In this document: positions 41,186 through 49,057 of the stretch, piece by piece | How positions within the stretch are numbered: position 1 is the first letter of the stretch | Layout: every line of letters starts with the position of its first letter | From: UBA4720 sp038227135 | GTDB lineage: Bacteria > Gemmatimonadota > Gemmatimonadetes > Gemmatimonadales > Gemmatimonadaceae | Assembly (NCBI GenBank): GCA_038227135.1 | Contig: JBBRQC010000001.1 | Coordinates: 146,175-210,174 of the forward strand | Direction: 5' to 3' | DNA length: 64,000 bases | Program-made: the position numbers and the translations under genes | The notes under the pieces: generated by a model | Seen by the model: the letters and a program-made list of their open reading frames with translations, nothing else | Told to the model about the DNA's origin: nothing | Databases searched by the model: none

Positions 41186-41382
41186 GAGCAGCTCTTTTCA
41201 CTGGCCGACCCCCGCGACGCACCTTGGGTCCAGAGCTTCGTCACCGGCGACAAGATCTACTGCGTATACAATGCGCCCAAGAAAAAGCAGTGAAGGAGCA
41301 CGCCAGCAAAGGTGGATTCCCGGCAAACAGAATCATGCAGATGGCAAGAATGATCAGCCCGATAACCGCCGAGACTGGCTGA
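41186..41382 (+). pseudogene. Broken DUF4242-like gene (C-terminal half, frameshifted)
   Basis: Two consecutive frames together read like the C-terminal half of a DUF4242 protein. Frame one encodes WVQSFVTGDKIYCVYNAP and stops at TGA 41282-41284 region; shifting by minus one in the A-rich tract before it gives EKAVKEHASKGGFPANRI and ending SPITAETG at 41382. In intact homologues these segments are continuous (CVYxAPxEEAVREHAxxGGFPANRI). The usual N-terminal half (REIPGAG... SCxVL) is absent: a TGA precedes the fragment and no start codon lies in it. So the gene has lost both its beginning and one base. A sequencing error could explain the base loss but not the missing half. It overlaps the 3' end of the TetR gene on the other strand. 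Confidence 0.6.
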
Positions 41383-42046
41383 GCGCGCGGGGCCGCTCAC
41401 TGCCCCTCACCCGGAGATAGCCGTAGACGATCCGGGACAGCTCGACCGCAGTTTCCGCTGGATGAGAGAGAAAGTCGCCGCTGGATAATCCGCCGCCGGC
41501 CTCGGACAGCACCGCAGTCTCCAGCGCGTGACCGATCAGCATAACCACGAACCTGATCGCGCGTTCCGGATGCGGGTGGCCTATATCCTCTCGGCGATCC
41601 CGAAGCAGACGCTCGAACAACGCGAGGCTCTGAAGCCGGAGCTGCTCCGAATGCGATCGGAATGCAGGATCCGGGTGGGTCTGCGCATATAGAAGAAGAG
41701 CCCGAACCAGGGACCGTCGCACGCGATATCCTTCGATCATCCCCGACACCAGAGTCGAGAGCAGCTCGGCGGTCGGGGCCCCCTCCCACTTGGCGGGATC
41801 CAGCGCAAACTCGTTCGCCGCAAAAGAATCGAGAAAGAAGCGCTCATAGACCGCTTGCAGCAGGGAATCCTTGTCGCGGAACCGCTTGTAGACGTTTCCC
41901 ACCGACATGCCCGCTTCGGCAGCGATCGTCGGAACGGTAGCCCCTTCGAGGCCGTCGGATTCCAAGGTCCGCTCGGCCGCGTCGAGCAGCCGCTGGAGTG
42001 TATTTCGACCGCGTTCCTGGAAGGTAGGCAGGGAGGTAGATGTCAT
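41354..42046 (-). CDS. TetR/AcrR-family transcriptional regulator
   Basis: 230 residues. The N-terminal helix-turn-helix runs LQRLLDAAERTLESDGLEGA to TVPTIAAEAGMSVGNVYKRF and RDKDSLLQAVYERFF, typical of TetR DNA-binding domains; the remaining 160 residues form a ligand-binding/dimer domain with no known specificity. The two tandem operator-like palindromes just upstream of its ATG (42050-42087) suggest that it represses itself. No obvious target gene is divergent; ruvA ends 47 bases upstream on the same strand. The C-terminal tail (SERPRALSQSRRLSG) overlaps the broken DUF4242 fragment. Confidence 0.88.
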   Translation of the reverse strand: MTSTSLPTFQERGRNTLQRLLDAAERTLESDGLEGATVPTIAAEAGMSVGNVYKRFRDKDSLLQAVYERFFLDSFAANEFALDPAKWEGAPTAELLSTLVSGMIEGYRVRRSLVRALLLYAQTHPDPAFRSHSEQLRLQSLALFERLLRDRREDIGHPHPERAIRFVVMLIGHALETAVLSEAGGGLSSGDFLSHPAETAVELSRIVYGYLRVRGSERPRALSQSRRLSG

Positions 42047-42049
42047 AAA

Positions 42050-42065
42050 GTGAATACTAATTCAC
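42050..42065. promoter_or_regulatory. TetR operator-like palindrome 1
   Basis: GTGAAT-ACTA-ATTCAC, a perfect six-base inverted repeat with four-base spacer, beginning four bases before the TetR start codon. A protein bound here would cover the ribosome site and the promoter. Its centre is 22 bases from the second copy, about two helical turns. Confidence 0.7.
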
Positions 42066-42071
42066 CAAGAG

Positions 42072-42087
42072 GTGAACCGCAATTCAC
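42072..42087. promoter_or_regulatory. TetR operator-like palindrome 2
   Basis: GTGAAC-CGCA-ATTCAC, the same 16-base layout as the copy at 42050 with one mismatch in the repeat (C for T). Two copies on the same DNA face fit cooperative binding of two TetR dimers. It lies in the gap between the ruvA stop and the TetR gene. Confidence 0.65.
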
Positions 42088-42093
42088 TTCTGG

Positions 42094-42693
42094 CTATCTG
42101 CCTCCCAGTTTGGCCAGCGCCGCGCGAATCAAATCGGCTGGTGACTTCGAGGACGCGCCCCCATCGAGCGCCGCTCGAACCCCCCGTTCCGCGTCTGCGC
42201 TCGAATAACCCAGGGAGACGAGCGCGCGCAGGGCGTCATCCGCGGGCGCGCTGACCGGTGCGGCCGACGTCCCACTGCCCTCGCCGAGTCCGTCGAGCTT
42301 GTCGCCGAGATCGAGAATGAGTCTCTCTGCCTTCTTCCTGCCCACCCGCGGAACGCTCTGCAGGGTTGGAATGTCCTTTTCCCGAATGGCCCGAATAAGC
42401 CGAGTGGCCGACAGCGCCGACAACAAGCCGATCGCCAGCGACGGGCCGACGCCGTTGGCGGTGAGCAGCTTCTCGAACAGCCGCTTCTCGAACACGCTCG
42501 CGAACCCGAACAGGTGCCAGGAGTCCTCCTTTACCACCAGCGACGTGTGCAGCGTGACGTCGTCTCCGGTGCGGGGAAGCGTCTCGTACACGCTCAGCGG
42601 TATGGTGAGCTCGTACCCGACGCCGCCGCTGGTCATCACCTGGAGCGAGTCGAGATCCTTGGCGACGAGCTTTCCTTGAATGAGTCCGATCAA
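42094..42693 (-). CDS. ruvA: RuvA Holliday junction-binding protein
   Basis: 199 residues from TTG 42691-42693, overlapping the ruvC stop (TTGA). Domain I starts MIGLIQGKLVAK; the helix-hairpin-helix region has FEKLLTANGVGPSLAIGLLS and LQSVPRVGRKKAERLILDLG; domain III (from about residue 150, RALVSLGYSSADAERGVRAA) contacts RuvB. It binds four-way junctions and loads RuvB. Confidence 0.93.
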   Translation of the reverse strand: MIGLIQGKLVAKDLDSLQVMTSGGVGYELTIPLSVYETLPRTGDDVTLHTSLVVKEDSWHLFGFASVFEKRLFEKLLTANGVGPSLAIGLLSALSATRLIRAIREKDIPTLQSVPRVGRKKAERLILDLGDKLDGLGEGSGTSAAPVSAPADDALRALVSLGYSSADAERGVRAALDGGASSKSPADLIRAALAKLGGR

Positions 42694-43217
42694 CGGACCG
42701 AGAACCTGATTGGCTGGATCTTCGGAAGATCAGGCGCAAGCGCAAACGCCAGCGCGGCGGCCACACCGTCCGCCGCGTCCGTCGGCTGCGGCGCCGATTT
42801 CAATCTCAGTAGTCGCATCACCATGAACTGCACCTGAAGCTTGGTTGCCGCACCCGTACCAGCCACTGCTTTCTTGATCTCCGCCGGCGGGTACTCGTGG
42901 ATTTCGATCCCTGCCTGCGCTCCCGCGAGCAGTATGACACCCCGCGCGTGGCCCAGTACGACCGTCGTGCGTACGTTGCGTGCGTAGAAGACGTCTTCGA
43001 TCGAGAGAACCGTCGGCTTGTGTCGGCGAATCAGCTCTACCACCCCGTCGTGGATCTCCGCCAGCCTTTGCGCCAGATCGTCGCGCGGTTTCGTGCGGAT
43101 CACGCCGCATTCCACGAGCGTCAGCGGATTTCGACCTTCCTTGCGAACAACTCCGTAACCCGTGACCGCGGTGCCCGGATCTATGCCAAGGACCACGACC
43201 GGTTCGGACTCACGCAC
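42690..43217 (-). CDS. ruvC: RuvC Holliday junction resolvase
   Basis: 175 residues, normal length. Catalytic acids are in VLGIDPGTAVTGYG, SIEDVFYARNVRT and the C-terminal DAADGVAAALAFA. It cuts four-way junctions after RuvAB migration. GTG 43215-43217 lies inside the last codons of yebC (8-base overlap). The yebC-ruvC-ruvA order is standard; ruvB is displaced to 38212. Confidence 0.94.
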   Translation of the reverse strand: MRESEPVVVLGIDPGTAVTGYGVVRKEGRNPLTLVECGVIRTKPRDDLAQRLAEIHDGVVELIRRHKPTVLSIEDVFYARNVRTTVVLGHARGVILLAGAQAGIEIHEYPPAEIKKAVAGTGAATKLQVQFMVMRLLRLKSAPQPTDAADGVAAALAFALAPDLPKIQPIRFSVR

Positions 43218-43953
43218 CGGTCATCTGCTCGACGTCCATGTCGAAGTTGGCCGAGACCTTCTGAACGTCGTCGAGCTCTTCGAGCTCCTCGAGCAGCTTG
43301 ATCACCGACTCCGCGTTCTTGCCGGCTACGTGCACCGTGCTCTTGGGGATGAACGCGACCTCCGCCTCGACGATCGCGAATCCCGCCTTCTCGAGCCCTG
43401 CCTGCACGTTGTGCATCCCGTGGGGATCGGTCGTCACGATGTACTGCTCGCCCTCGACCCTGAAGTCTTCGGCCCCGGCGTCGAGTGCTGCCTCCATCGC
43501 CGAGTCCTCCTCGTACTTGGTTGCGTCGATGTAGATCAGGCCTTTCCGGTCGAACAGGTACGACACCGAATGCGGAGGGCCGAGGTTGCCGCCCAGCCGG
43601 GTGAGCTTGTGCCGGATTTCGGCGACCGTGCGCGTCGGATTGTCGCTCAGCGCCGAGATGAGGATCGCGACACCGCCCGGTCCGTACCCTTCGTAAGTGA
43701 CCTCGGTGTAGTGAACGCCCTCGAGCTCACCGGTGCCCTTCTTGATCGCGCGCTCGATATTCTCCTTCGGCATCGACGCGGCTTTCCCCGCGTCTATCGC
43801 CGTGCGAAGCCGGGGATTGTGCGCGGGATCGCCGCCGGCGAGCTTCGCCGCCATCGTGATCTCACGAATGAGCTTCGTGAACTGGGCGCCGCGCTTGGCG
43901 TCGGTCGCCGCCTTGTAATGCTTGATCTGTTTCCACTTGCTATGGCCGGCCAT
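43210..43953 (-). CDS. YebC/PmpR-family protein
   Basis: 247 residues. Signature MAGHSKWKQIKHYKAATDAK and RGAQFTKLIREI; further EVTYEGYGPGGVAILISALS and DKIGY-like strands toward the C-terminus. YebC proteins were annotated as transcription regulators; recent work shows that members help ribosomes through proline stretches. The adjacency to ruvC-ruvA is widespread in bacteria. Translation start ATG 43951-43953 follows the unknown gene after two bases. Confidence 0.93.
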   Translation of the reverse strand: MAGHSKWKQIKHYKAATDAKRGAQFTKLIREITMAAKLAGGDPAHNPRLRTAIDAGKAASMPKENIERAIKKGTGELEGVHYTEVTYEGYGPGGVAILISALSDNPTRTVAEIRHKLTRLGGNLGPPHSVSYLFDRKGLIYIDATKYEEDSAMEAALDAGAEDFRVEGEQYIVTTDPHGMHNVQAGLEKAGFAIVEAEVAFIPKSTVHVAGKNAESVIKLLEELEELDDVQKVSANFDMDVEQMTGA

Positions 43954-43955
43954 AC

Positions 43956-44402
43956 TCAGCTCGGATGAGATTGTGTGACTGTGTGCCGCGCGTGCCCCGC
44001 TTTCGGAGACGCCGCCAGCTCCTGAACCAGGGCATTGAGCTCTGCGCGCGATGCCTCATCTAACTGCCCAGCGGCAGCTTTGACAAGGTCCTCAAAAGCG
44101 ACCGCGCAACGGGCCCGATCGTGGCCAGCCAGGGCGCCGGTAATCCCGAACGCAGTGGACCTGATTCCGCTGGGAACGGCCAGCGACGACAGCCACTGCT
44201 TGGTGTGCTCCGTTCTCTCTATAGTCACCTCTCGCGCCAACGCGAAAGGGGGGAGAATTCCGGCGCACAGCCGCCCCAGCTGGAGGCAGGCCAGCAGCGT
44301 CTCGCGGTCCCCACCCAGGGACGCCCTGCCCGACAACGCAGCGAGAGAGCGAAATCGAAAGGCGGGGGTAGCAAGCGTGTAGCGAGGTGTTTGGCCGATC
44401 AC
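43956..44402 (-). CDS. Unknown cytoplasmic protein upstream of yebC
   Basis: 148 residues from GTG 44400-44402. Contains FRFRSLAALSGRASLGGDRE, LARLCAG-like helices and a C-terminal charged helix (EASRAELNALVQELAAS). No signal peptide, membrane segment or known motif is visible, and I do not recognise the family. It ends two bases before the yebC start and points away from the PorX-like gene 47 bases away, so it is probably the first gene of the yebC-ruvCA unit. Possible small regulatory or four-helix protein; coding status is supported mainly by position and an intact frame. Confidence 0.55.
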   Translation of the reverse strand: MIGQTPRYTLATPAFRFRSLAALSGRASLGGDRETLLACLQLGRLCAGILPPFALAREVTIERTEHTKQWLSSLAVPSGIRSTAFGITGALAGHDRARCAVAFEDLVKAAAGQLDEASRAELNALVQELAASPKAGHARHTVTQSHPS

Positions 44403-44449
44403 TCTCCGAATCTAGGCACGGACTCACCCCTCGGCTACATTCCGATCAT

Positions 44450-46030
44450 ATGGCCGTTCCGGTCCTGAACCCCCCCAAATCGATACTCTGGGTAGACGAC
44501 GAAGGTGAGCTCCTCGAGCCTCATCGCATTTTCCTTCGCTCGAAAGGCTATACCGTAGAGTGGGCCAGCAACGCCGACGACGCCATCGAGCTGCTGAGAC
44601 GCCGTCCGTTCGACATCCTGCTTCTCGACGAGCAGATGCCGGGCAAGCGGGGGCTCGAGGTTTATCGCGACGTGCGGGAGATGGCCCCCAATCTTCCGGT
44701 GGTGATGGTCACCAAGAGCGAGGAAGACTCCACGCTCAAGGAAGCGATCGGCGTAAACATCCGGGATTACCTCGTGAAGCCGATCAATCCGCGACAGGTG
44801 CTCACGGTGGTGACGCGGATTCTGGAAGGCCCACGCATCCGCCAGCAGGCCATCGCGCGCAGCTTCGTCGAGAGATTCCGCGCGATTGAGCTCGAGCGCG
44901 ACCATAACCTGGACTGGCGCGGCTGGATAGATCGCTACGACGAGCTGATGCGCTGGGACGTGGATCTCGCCGCGGCCGGGGAGATGGGCTTGTACGAGTC
45001 GCTGCAGGGTCTGTATCCGGACATGCATCGCGAGTTCGCCGCTTACATGAAGGAGGCGTACCCCGCGTGGCTGACCGATCTGGAAGGCAACAGGCCGCCG
45101 CTCTCGATAGACATCGTCGCGGAATTCCTCCTGCCTATACTGGAGCGCGACAAGGCGGCGGTGTTCATCGTCGTTGATTGCCTGCGGCTCGATCAGTGGC
45201 GGGTGCTCGAGCCCCTGCTGGCGCCCTTCTTCGACGTGGAGACCACGCATTACTACGCCGTGCTGCCTACCGCTACTCCCTATTCCCGCAACGCACTGTT
45301 CAGCGGGCTATTCCCCGGCGAGATCGCGGCCCGCCTCCCGGATTGGTGGGGCAACGCCGATCGCGAGGACGAGTCTCTCAATGCGCACGAGCGCGAGCTG
45401 CTCGAGTCGCATCTCCAGGAGCTGTGCGGAAAGACCCCGGTTCGCTACCAGAAGATCTCGACGGCCGCCAACTCCGACGATCTCGAGCGACACCTCGGTA
45501 CCGCGATCGGACCGGAGGGCGTGAGCGCGTTCGTGTTCAACTTCGTGGATCTGCTCACGCACGGCCGCAGCGAGTCGCAGATCCTCTACGAAGTCGCTCG
45601 GGACGAGATCGCTCTCCGTCAGATCACGAGGCAGTGGTTCCAGCGATCCGCTTTGTTCAGCGTGTTGAAGGAAGCCTCGCGGAGAAAAATCTCGGTGCTG
45701 CTTACCACCGACCACGGCTCGATCCACTGCAACACACCGGCGACGGTGTACGCCAAGCGAGACGCCAGCGCCAATCTGCGCTACAAGTTCGGTGAAGACC
45801 TGCGCGCAGAGCGTCCGGAGCAGGCACTGCTGTTCTCGAACGAGGACATGCTGAGACTTCCACGACGTGGCGCCGGTGGCAACACTCTCCTGGCGACGAA
45901 TGACTGCTTCTTCGTCTATCCTACGAAATTACGCGAGTACCAAAGCCGCTACCGGGGATCGTTCCTGCACGGGGGCGTGACGCCCGAAGAAGTAATTCTC
46001 CCGTTGGCGCTGCTAACTCCGCGCCGGTAA
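44450..46030 (+). CDS. PorX-like response regulator with PglZ phosphatase domain
   Basis: 526 residues. Receiver domain, residues 9-125: acidic pair Asp16/Asp17, phospho-acceptor Asp60 (LLLDEQMPGKRG), Thr88, Lys110 (YLVKPINP). A helical linker leads to a PglZ domain of the alkaline phosphatase superfamily: VVDCLRLDQWR (Asp243), LPTATPYSRNALFSGLFPGE, FVDLLTH (Asp367, His371) and LLTTDHGSIH (Asp421, His422), which fit a two-metal site. This is the architecture of PorX of Bacteroidetes, the PorXY regulator of type IX secretion that also hydrolyses cyclic oligonucleotides. No histidine kinase is adjacent. ATG 44450 is chosen by homology; the frame extends slightly upstream. The ABC exporter gene follows after 37 bases. 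Confidence 0.85.
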   Translation: MAVPVLNPPKSILWVDDEGELLEPHRIFLRSKGYTVEWASNADDAIELLRRRPFDILLLDEQMPGKRGLEVYRDVREMAPNLPVVMVTKSEEDSTLKEAIGVNIRDYLVKPINPRQVLTVVTRILEGPRIRQQAIARSFVERFRAIELERDHNLDWRGWIDRYDELMRWDVDLAAAGEMGLYESLQGLYPDMHREFAAYMKEAYPAWLTDLEGNRPPLSIDIVAEFLLPILERDKAAVFIVVDCLRLDQWRVLEPLLAPFFDVETTHYYAVLPTATPYSRNALFSGLFPGEIAARLPDWWGNADREDESLNAHERELLESHLQELCGKTPVRYQKISTAANSDDLERHLGTAIGPEGVSAFVFNFVDLLTHGRSESQILYEVARDEIALRQITRQWFQRSALFSVLKEASRRKISVLLTTDHGSIHCNTPATVYAKRDASANLRYKFGEDLRAERPEQALLFSNEDMLRLPRRGAGGNTLLATNDCFFVYPTKLREYQSRYRGSFLHGGVTPEEVILPLALLTPRR

Positions 46031-46067
46031 ATGCCGGCGCACCAAACCGGCGTTAATATCGTGAGCA

Positions 46068-47900
46068 ATGCCGGTCTATAAGCGGCTCCTGCCATACCTG
46101 CGCCCGCACTTCTGGCGCATGGCGATCACGATCGTGGCGAATCTCGTCGCGGCGCTGCTCGACGGCTTTGCGATCGCGCTGCTTATCCCTTTCCTCAACA
46201 TCCTCTTTCATCAGCCATCGACGGCGATGAAGTCTGGATGGATATCGAAGCTACTCGATGCAACGGTGGGGAGCCGGATCGTCCCTGGCGACGAAATGCA
46301 TTCCCTGCGGAACGTGATCATCCTCGTTCTGATTGCGGTGATCCTCAAGAATCTGCTGGTGTGGGTTGCCGGCCAGTTCGGTGCGACGCTGCAGGAGTAC
46401 GTCACGCGGGACCTTCGCAACGCGGTCTACCGCCATCTCGCGCACCTCCCGCTCGGCTACTTCACCCAGATGAAGGCCGGCCAGATTCTGTCGCGCGTGA
46501 TCAACGACACGTTCGAGACGCGCCTCATTCTCACCCAGATCGTCACTCAGTCGCTGCAGAGCGCGTCTCTCGTACTCGTTTACATCGCGATCCTGTTCAG
46601 CATCTCGTGGCAGCTGTCGCTGATCGCGCTGGTCATCCTCCCGTTGCTCGGTTTCTCACTGCAGCCAATGCTCAAGAAGCTCCGTCGAGGGAATCTTCGC
46701 CGCGGCAACGTGCACGGGGAAATGACGAGCGTGCTGCAGGAGACCATCAGCGGAATCCGCCTCGTCAAAGCGTCGCGCACCGAGGCGTACGAGGAAGCCA
46801 GATTTGCCCAAGGTAGCAACTTGTACGCGAGCAGCAGTCTCAGGCTGACGCGGCTTGCGCTGCTTGCACCTCCGGTGACCGAGATCATCGGGACGGTAAT
46901 CGCCGTGCTCATTCTGTGGATCGGCGCCTGGCAAGTGCTGCGGAGCGGGACCATGACCGGCGCGACGCTCCTCGCGTTTCTCACGCTCGTGCTTCGTCTG
47001 CTCCAGCCCTTGAAGCAGCTCTCCCAGATGCGTACCACCGCGCAGTCTTCGCTTGCGTCGGCCGAGCGGCTGTTCGAGATCCTCGATTCGCCGGCTGAGT
47101 TTCAGCGGGATCGCGGGACCCGGAACATGGCGACGTTCGACCGGTACCTGGAATTCGAGAACGTCAGCTTCTCGTACGGTGATGCGCCGGTTCTGTCCGG
47201 TGTCGACTTCAGCGCGAACAAGGGAGAGGTGGTCGCGCTGGTCGGTGCGAGCGGATCGGGAAAAAGCACGCTGGTGGATCTGATCCCGCGCTTCTACGAG
47301 CCGACCGGCGGCCGCATCCTTCTCGACGGCATCGACACCCGGGACATCAAGCTGCCGGTGCTGCGCTCCCTCACCGGCATCGTGAGCCAGGAAACGGTTC
47401 TCTTCCACGACACCGTGCGCAGCAACATCGCGTACGGGAGTACGGATCGATACAGCCAGGACCAGATCGAGGCGGCTGCGCGGGCCGCAAACGCCCACGA
47501 CTTCATCATGGAGCTTCCGCGCGGTTACGATACGCTCCTCGGCGAGCGCGGAACCCGCCTATCAGGGGGCCAGAGACAGAGGCTGGCGATCGCGCGGGCC
47601 TTGCTCACCGACCCTCCAATCCTCATTCTCGATGAAGCCACTTCGGCGCTCGACACGGAGTCGGAGCGTCTGGTGCAGGAGGCGGTTGACCGACTCTTGC
47701 AAGGGAGGACGGTGTTCGTGATCGCCCACAGGTTGTCGACGATCACGCACGCCGATCAAATCCTCGTTCTCGATCACGGTGAGATCGTCGAGCGGGGAAC
47801 GCACGCCGAGTTGCTGGCGGGGCGGGGCGCGTACCATCGTCTGTATTCGCTGCAGTTTGGGGACGCCGACGAGGCGTCGATGGTTCCTTCAGCCGGGTAA
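46068..47900 (+). CDS. MsbA-like ABC exporter (membrane and ATPase domains fused)
   Basis: 610 residues: about six membrane helices in residues 15-310, then an ATPase domain with Walker A GASGSGKST, Q-loop SQETVLFH, signature RLSGGQRQRLAIARALL, Walker B ILILDEATSALD and the H-loop FVIAHRLST. The half-transporter dimerises in the inner membrane. MsbA-type proteins flip lipid A-core; here the following glycosyltransferase and acyltransferase genes support a lipid A or glycolipid substrate. It starts 37 bases after the PorX-like gene. Confidence 0.88.
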   Translation: MPVYKRLLPYLRPHFWRMAITIVANLVAALLDGFAIALLIPFLNILFHQPSTAMKSGWISKLLDATVGSRIVPGDEMHSLRNVIILVLIAVILKNLLVWVAGQFGATLQEYVTRDLRNAVYRHLAHLPLGYFTQMKAGQILSRVINDTFETRLILTQIVTQSLQSASLVLVYIAILFSISWQLSLIALVILPLLGFSLQPMLKKLRRGNLRRGNVHGEMTSVLQETISGIRLVKASRTEAYEEARFAQGSNLYASSSLRLTRLALLAPPVTEIIGTVIAVLILWIGAWQVLRSGTMTGATLLAFLTLVLRLLQPLKQLSQMRTTAQSSLASAERLFEILDSPAEFQRDRGTRNMATFDRYLEFENVSFSYGDAPVLSGVDFSANKGEVVALVGASGSGKSTLVDLIPRFYEPTGGRILLDGIDTRDIKLPVLRSLTGIVSQETVLFHDTVRSNIAYGSTDRYSQDQIEAAARAANAHDFIMELPRGYDTLLGERGTRLSGGQRQRLAIARALLTDPPILILDEATSALDTESERLVQEAVDRLLQGRTVFVIAHRLSTITHADQILVLDHGEIVERGTHAELLAGRGAYHRLYSLQFGDADEASMVPSAG

Positions 47901-47905
47901 GCTCA

Positions 47906-49057
47906 TTGCACGTCTTGTTTCTTCATACGGCTCGCGAGTGGTCGGGGACAGCGCGTCTGTTTGCCAGAGCCGCCCGAGGGATATCCGAGCGCGGGGCGAA
48001 GGTCACCCTTCTGGTGACTCCCGACAGCAACGTTCATCTCGCCGTGTCGCCCCGGCGGGCCCCGAATCAGCCGCGGCACACCCCCATACCCGAGCCATTC
48101 GAGATCATACCGTTCTCGACTGAGGGCGGGTTTTTCTCGGCTGCGCGCAGGCTGAAGAAAATTTTCAGGCGCTGGGATGCGGACGCCATCTTCGTCACCA
48201 CCGACCGTGAGCATCTGATAGCGAGCACGGCCTGCTGGCTCACGCGGGGAGGGGCCGTCGTACGCTGGACTCCCGCGGGCAAGAAACTGGAGATGGGGTT
48301 CGCGGGAAGCGTAGCAGCCTGGCTGGCAAAAACGTCTTACCTGTTCGCAAGCGAGACCGACCGGCGCGCCTCGAACATCCCCAAGAACGCAATCGAAAGC
48401 GGATTCGCCGAGCTTGGGGTGGACCTCGCGAGCTATGCATCGAACGGAGAGAGCGCTCCCTCGCCGATGGATCCCGCGAACGGGAAGCCCGGCGAAGCTC
48501 CGCTCCAGTTCATCGTCTGCGTTTACGATCCGACGTCACGCGGTCGGGCGGCGACCGCGATCCGAACAATGTCAATGCTGGCGCCGAGACATCCGAATCT
48601 GCGATTGATGTTCGTCGGGCCTGGCTCGGACGACGAGGACCTTCGCATGCAGGCGGCCGCGCTCAGGGTACTGCACCTCGTAAGCTTCCTCGGGGAGCGC
48701 GACGACCAGGTGAGCCTCATGAAGGACGCGCATTTGGGCTGGGTGGTGGCCGAGGACGACACCGGCGTGTACGGGATACTCGACCTCATGGCGCTCGGCA
48801 TTCCGGCTGTGGCGAGCGAAGGAGGCATCTCGCAGCGGTACATAGCGCACGGCATCAGCGGCGCACTGTATCCCTCCGACGATTCCGCATCAACCGCTGC
48901 TGCTGTCGCTGGATTGCTGCAGAGCGAAGAGTCTCGCGTGGCGATGGGAAAGGCAGCGCGCACGCGCGTGGCCAGGGAATTTCCTGAGACCGCCACTATC
49001 GAAGGCTTCGACCGAGCCGCGAACGGCGCGCGCACCCGGGGCCGGCGCCCGGGGTGA
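47906..49057 (+). CDS. Glycosyltransferase, GT4-like
   Basis: 383 residues from TTG 47906, five bases after the exporter stop. Two Rossmann-like halves: an N-terminal HVLFLHTAREWSGTARLFAR and a C-terminal domain with LRLMFVGPGSDDEDLR, LGERDDQVSLMKDAHLGWVV and GILDLMALGIPAVASEGG, the E-x7-E region of family GT4. It transfers a sugar from a nucleotide sugar in the cytoplasm, probably in the LPS core. Its stop overlaps the next start (GTGA). Confidence 0.78.
   Translation: MHVLFLHTAREWSGTARLFARAARGISERGAKVTLLVTPDSNVHLAVSPRRAPNQPRHTPIPEPFEIIPFSTEGGFFSAARRLKKIFRRWDADAIFVTTDREHLIASTACWLTRGGAVVRWTPAGKKLEMGFAGSVAAWLAKTSYLFASETDRRASNIPKNAIESGFAELGVDLASYASNGESAPSPMDPANGKPGEAPLQFIVCVYDPTSRGRAATAIRTMSMLAPRHPNLRLMFVGPGSDDEDLRMQAAALRVLHLVSFLGERDDQVSLMKDAHLGWVVAEDDTGVYGILDLMALGIPAVASEGGISQRYIAHGISGALYPSDDSASTAAAVAGLLQSEESRVAMGKAARTRVAREFPETATIEGFDRAANGARTRGRRPG

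Noticed and set aside
41255..41290. Programmed minus-one frameshift in the DUF4242-like gene at an A-rich tract
   Set aside because: The tract in frame is G AAA AAG, not the efficient A AAA AAG, and the gene also lacks its N-terminal half and start codon, so decay is the simpler reading.
44450..46030. PglZ as part of a BREX phage-defence system
   Set aside because: The PglZ domain is fused to a receiver domain as in PorX, and no BrxL, BrxC, PglX or methyltransferase gene is nearby.
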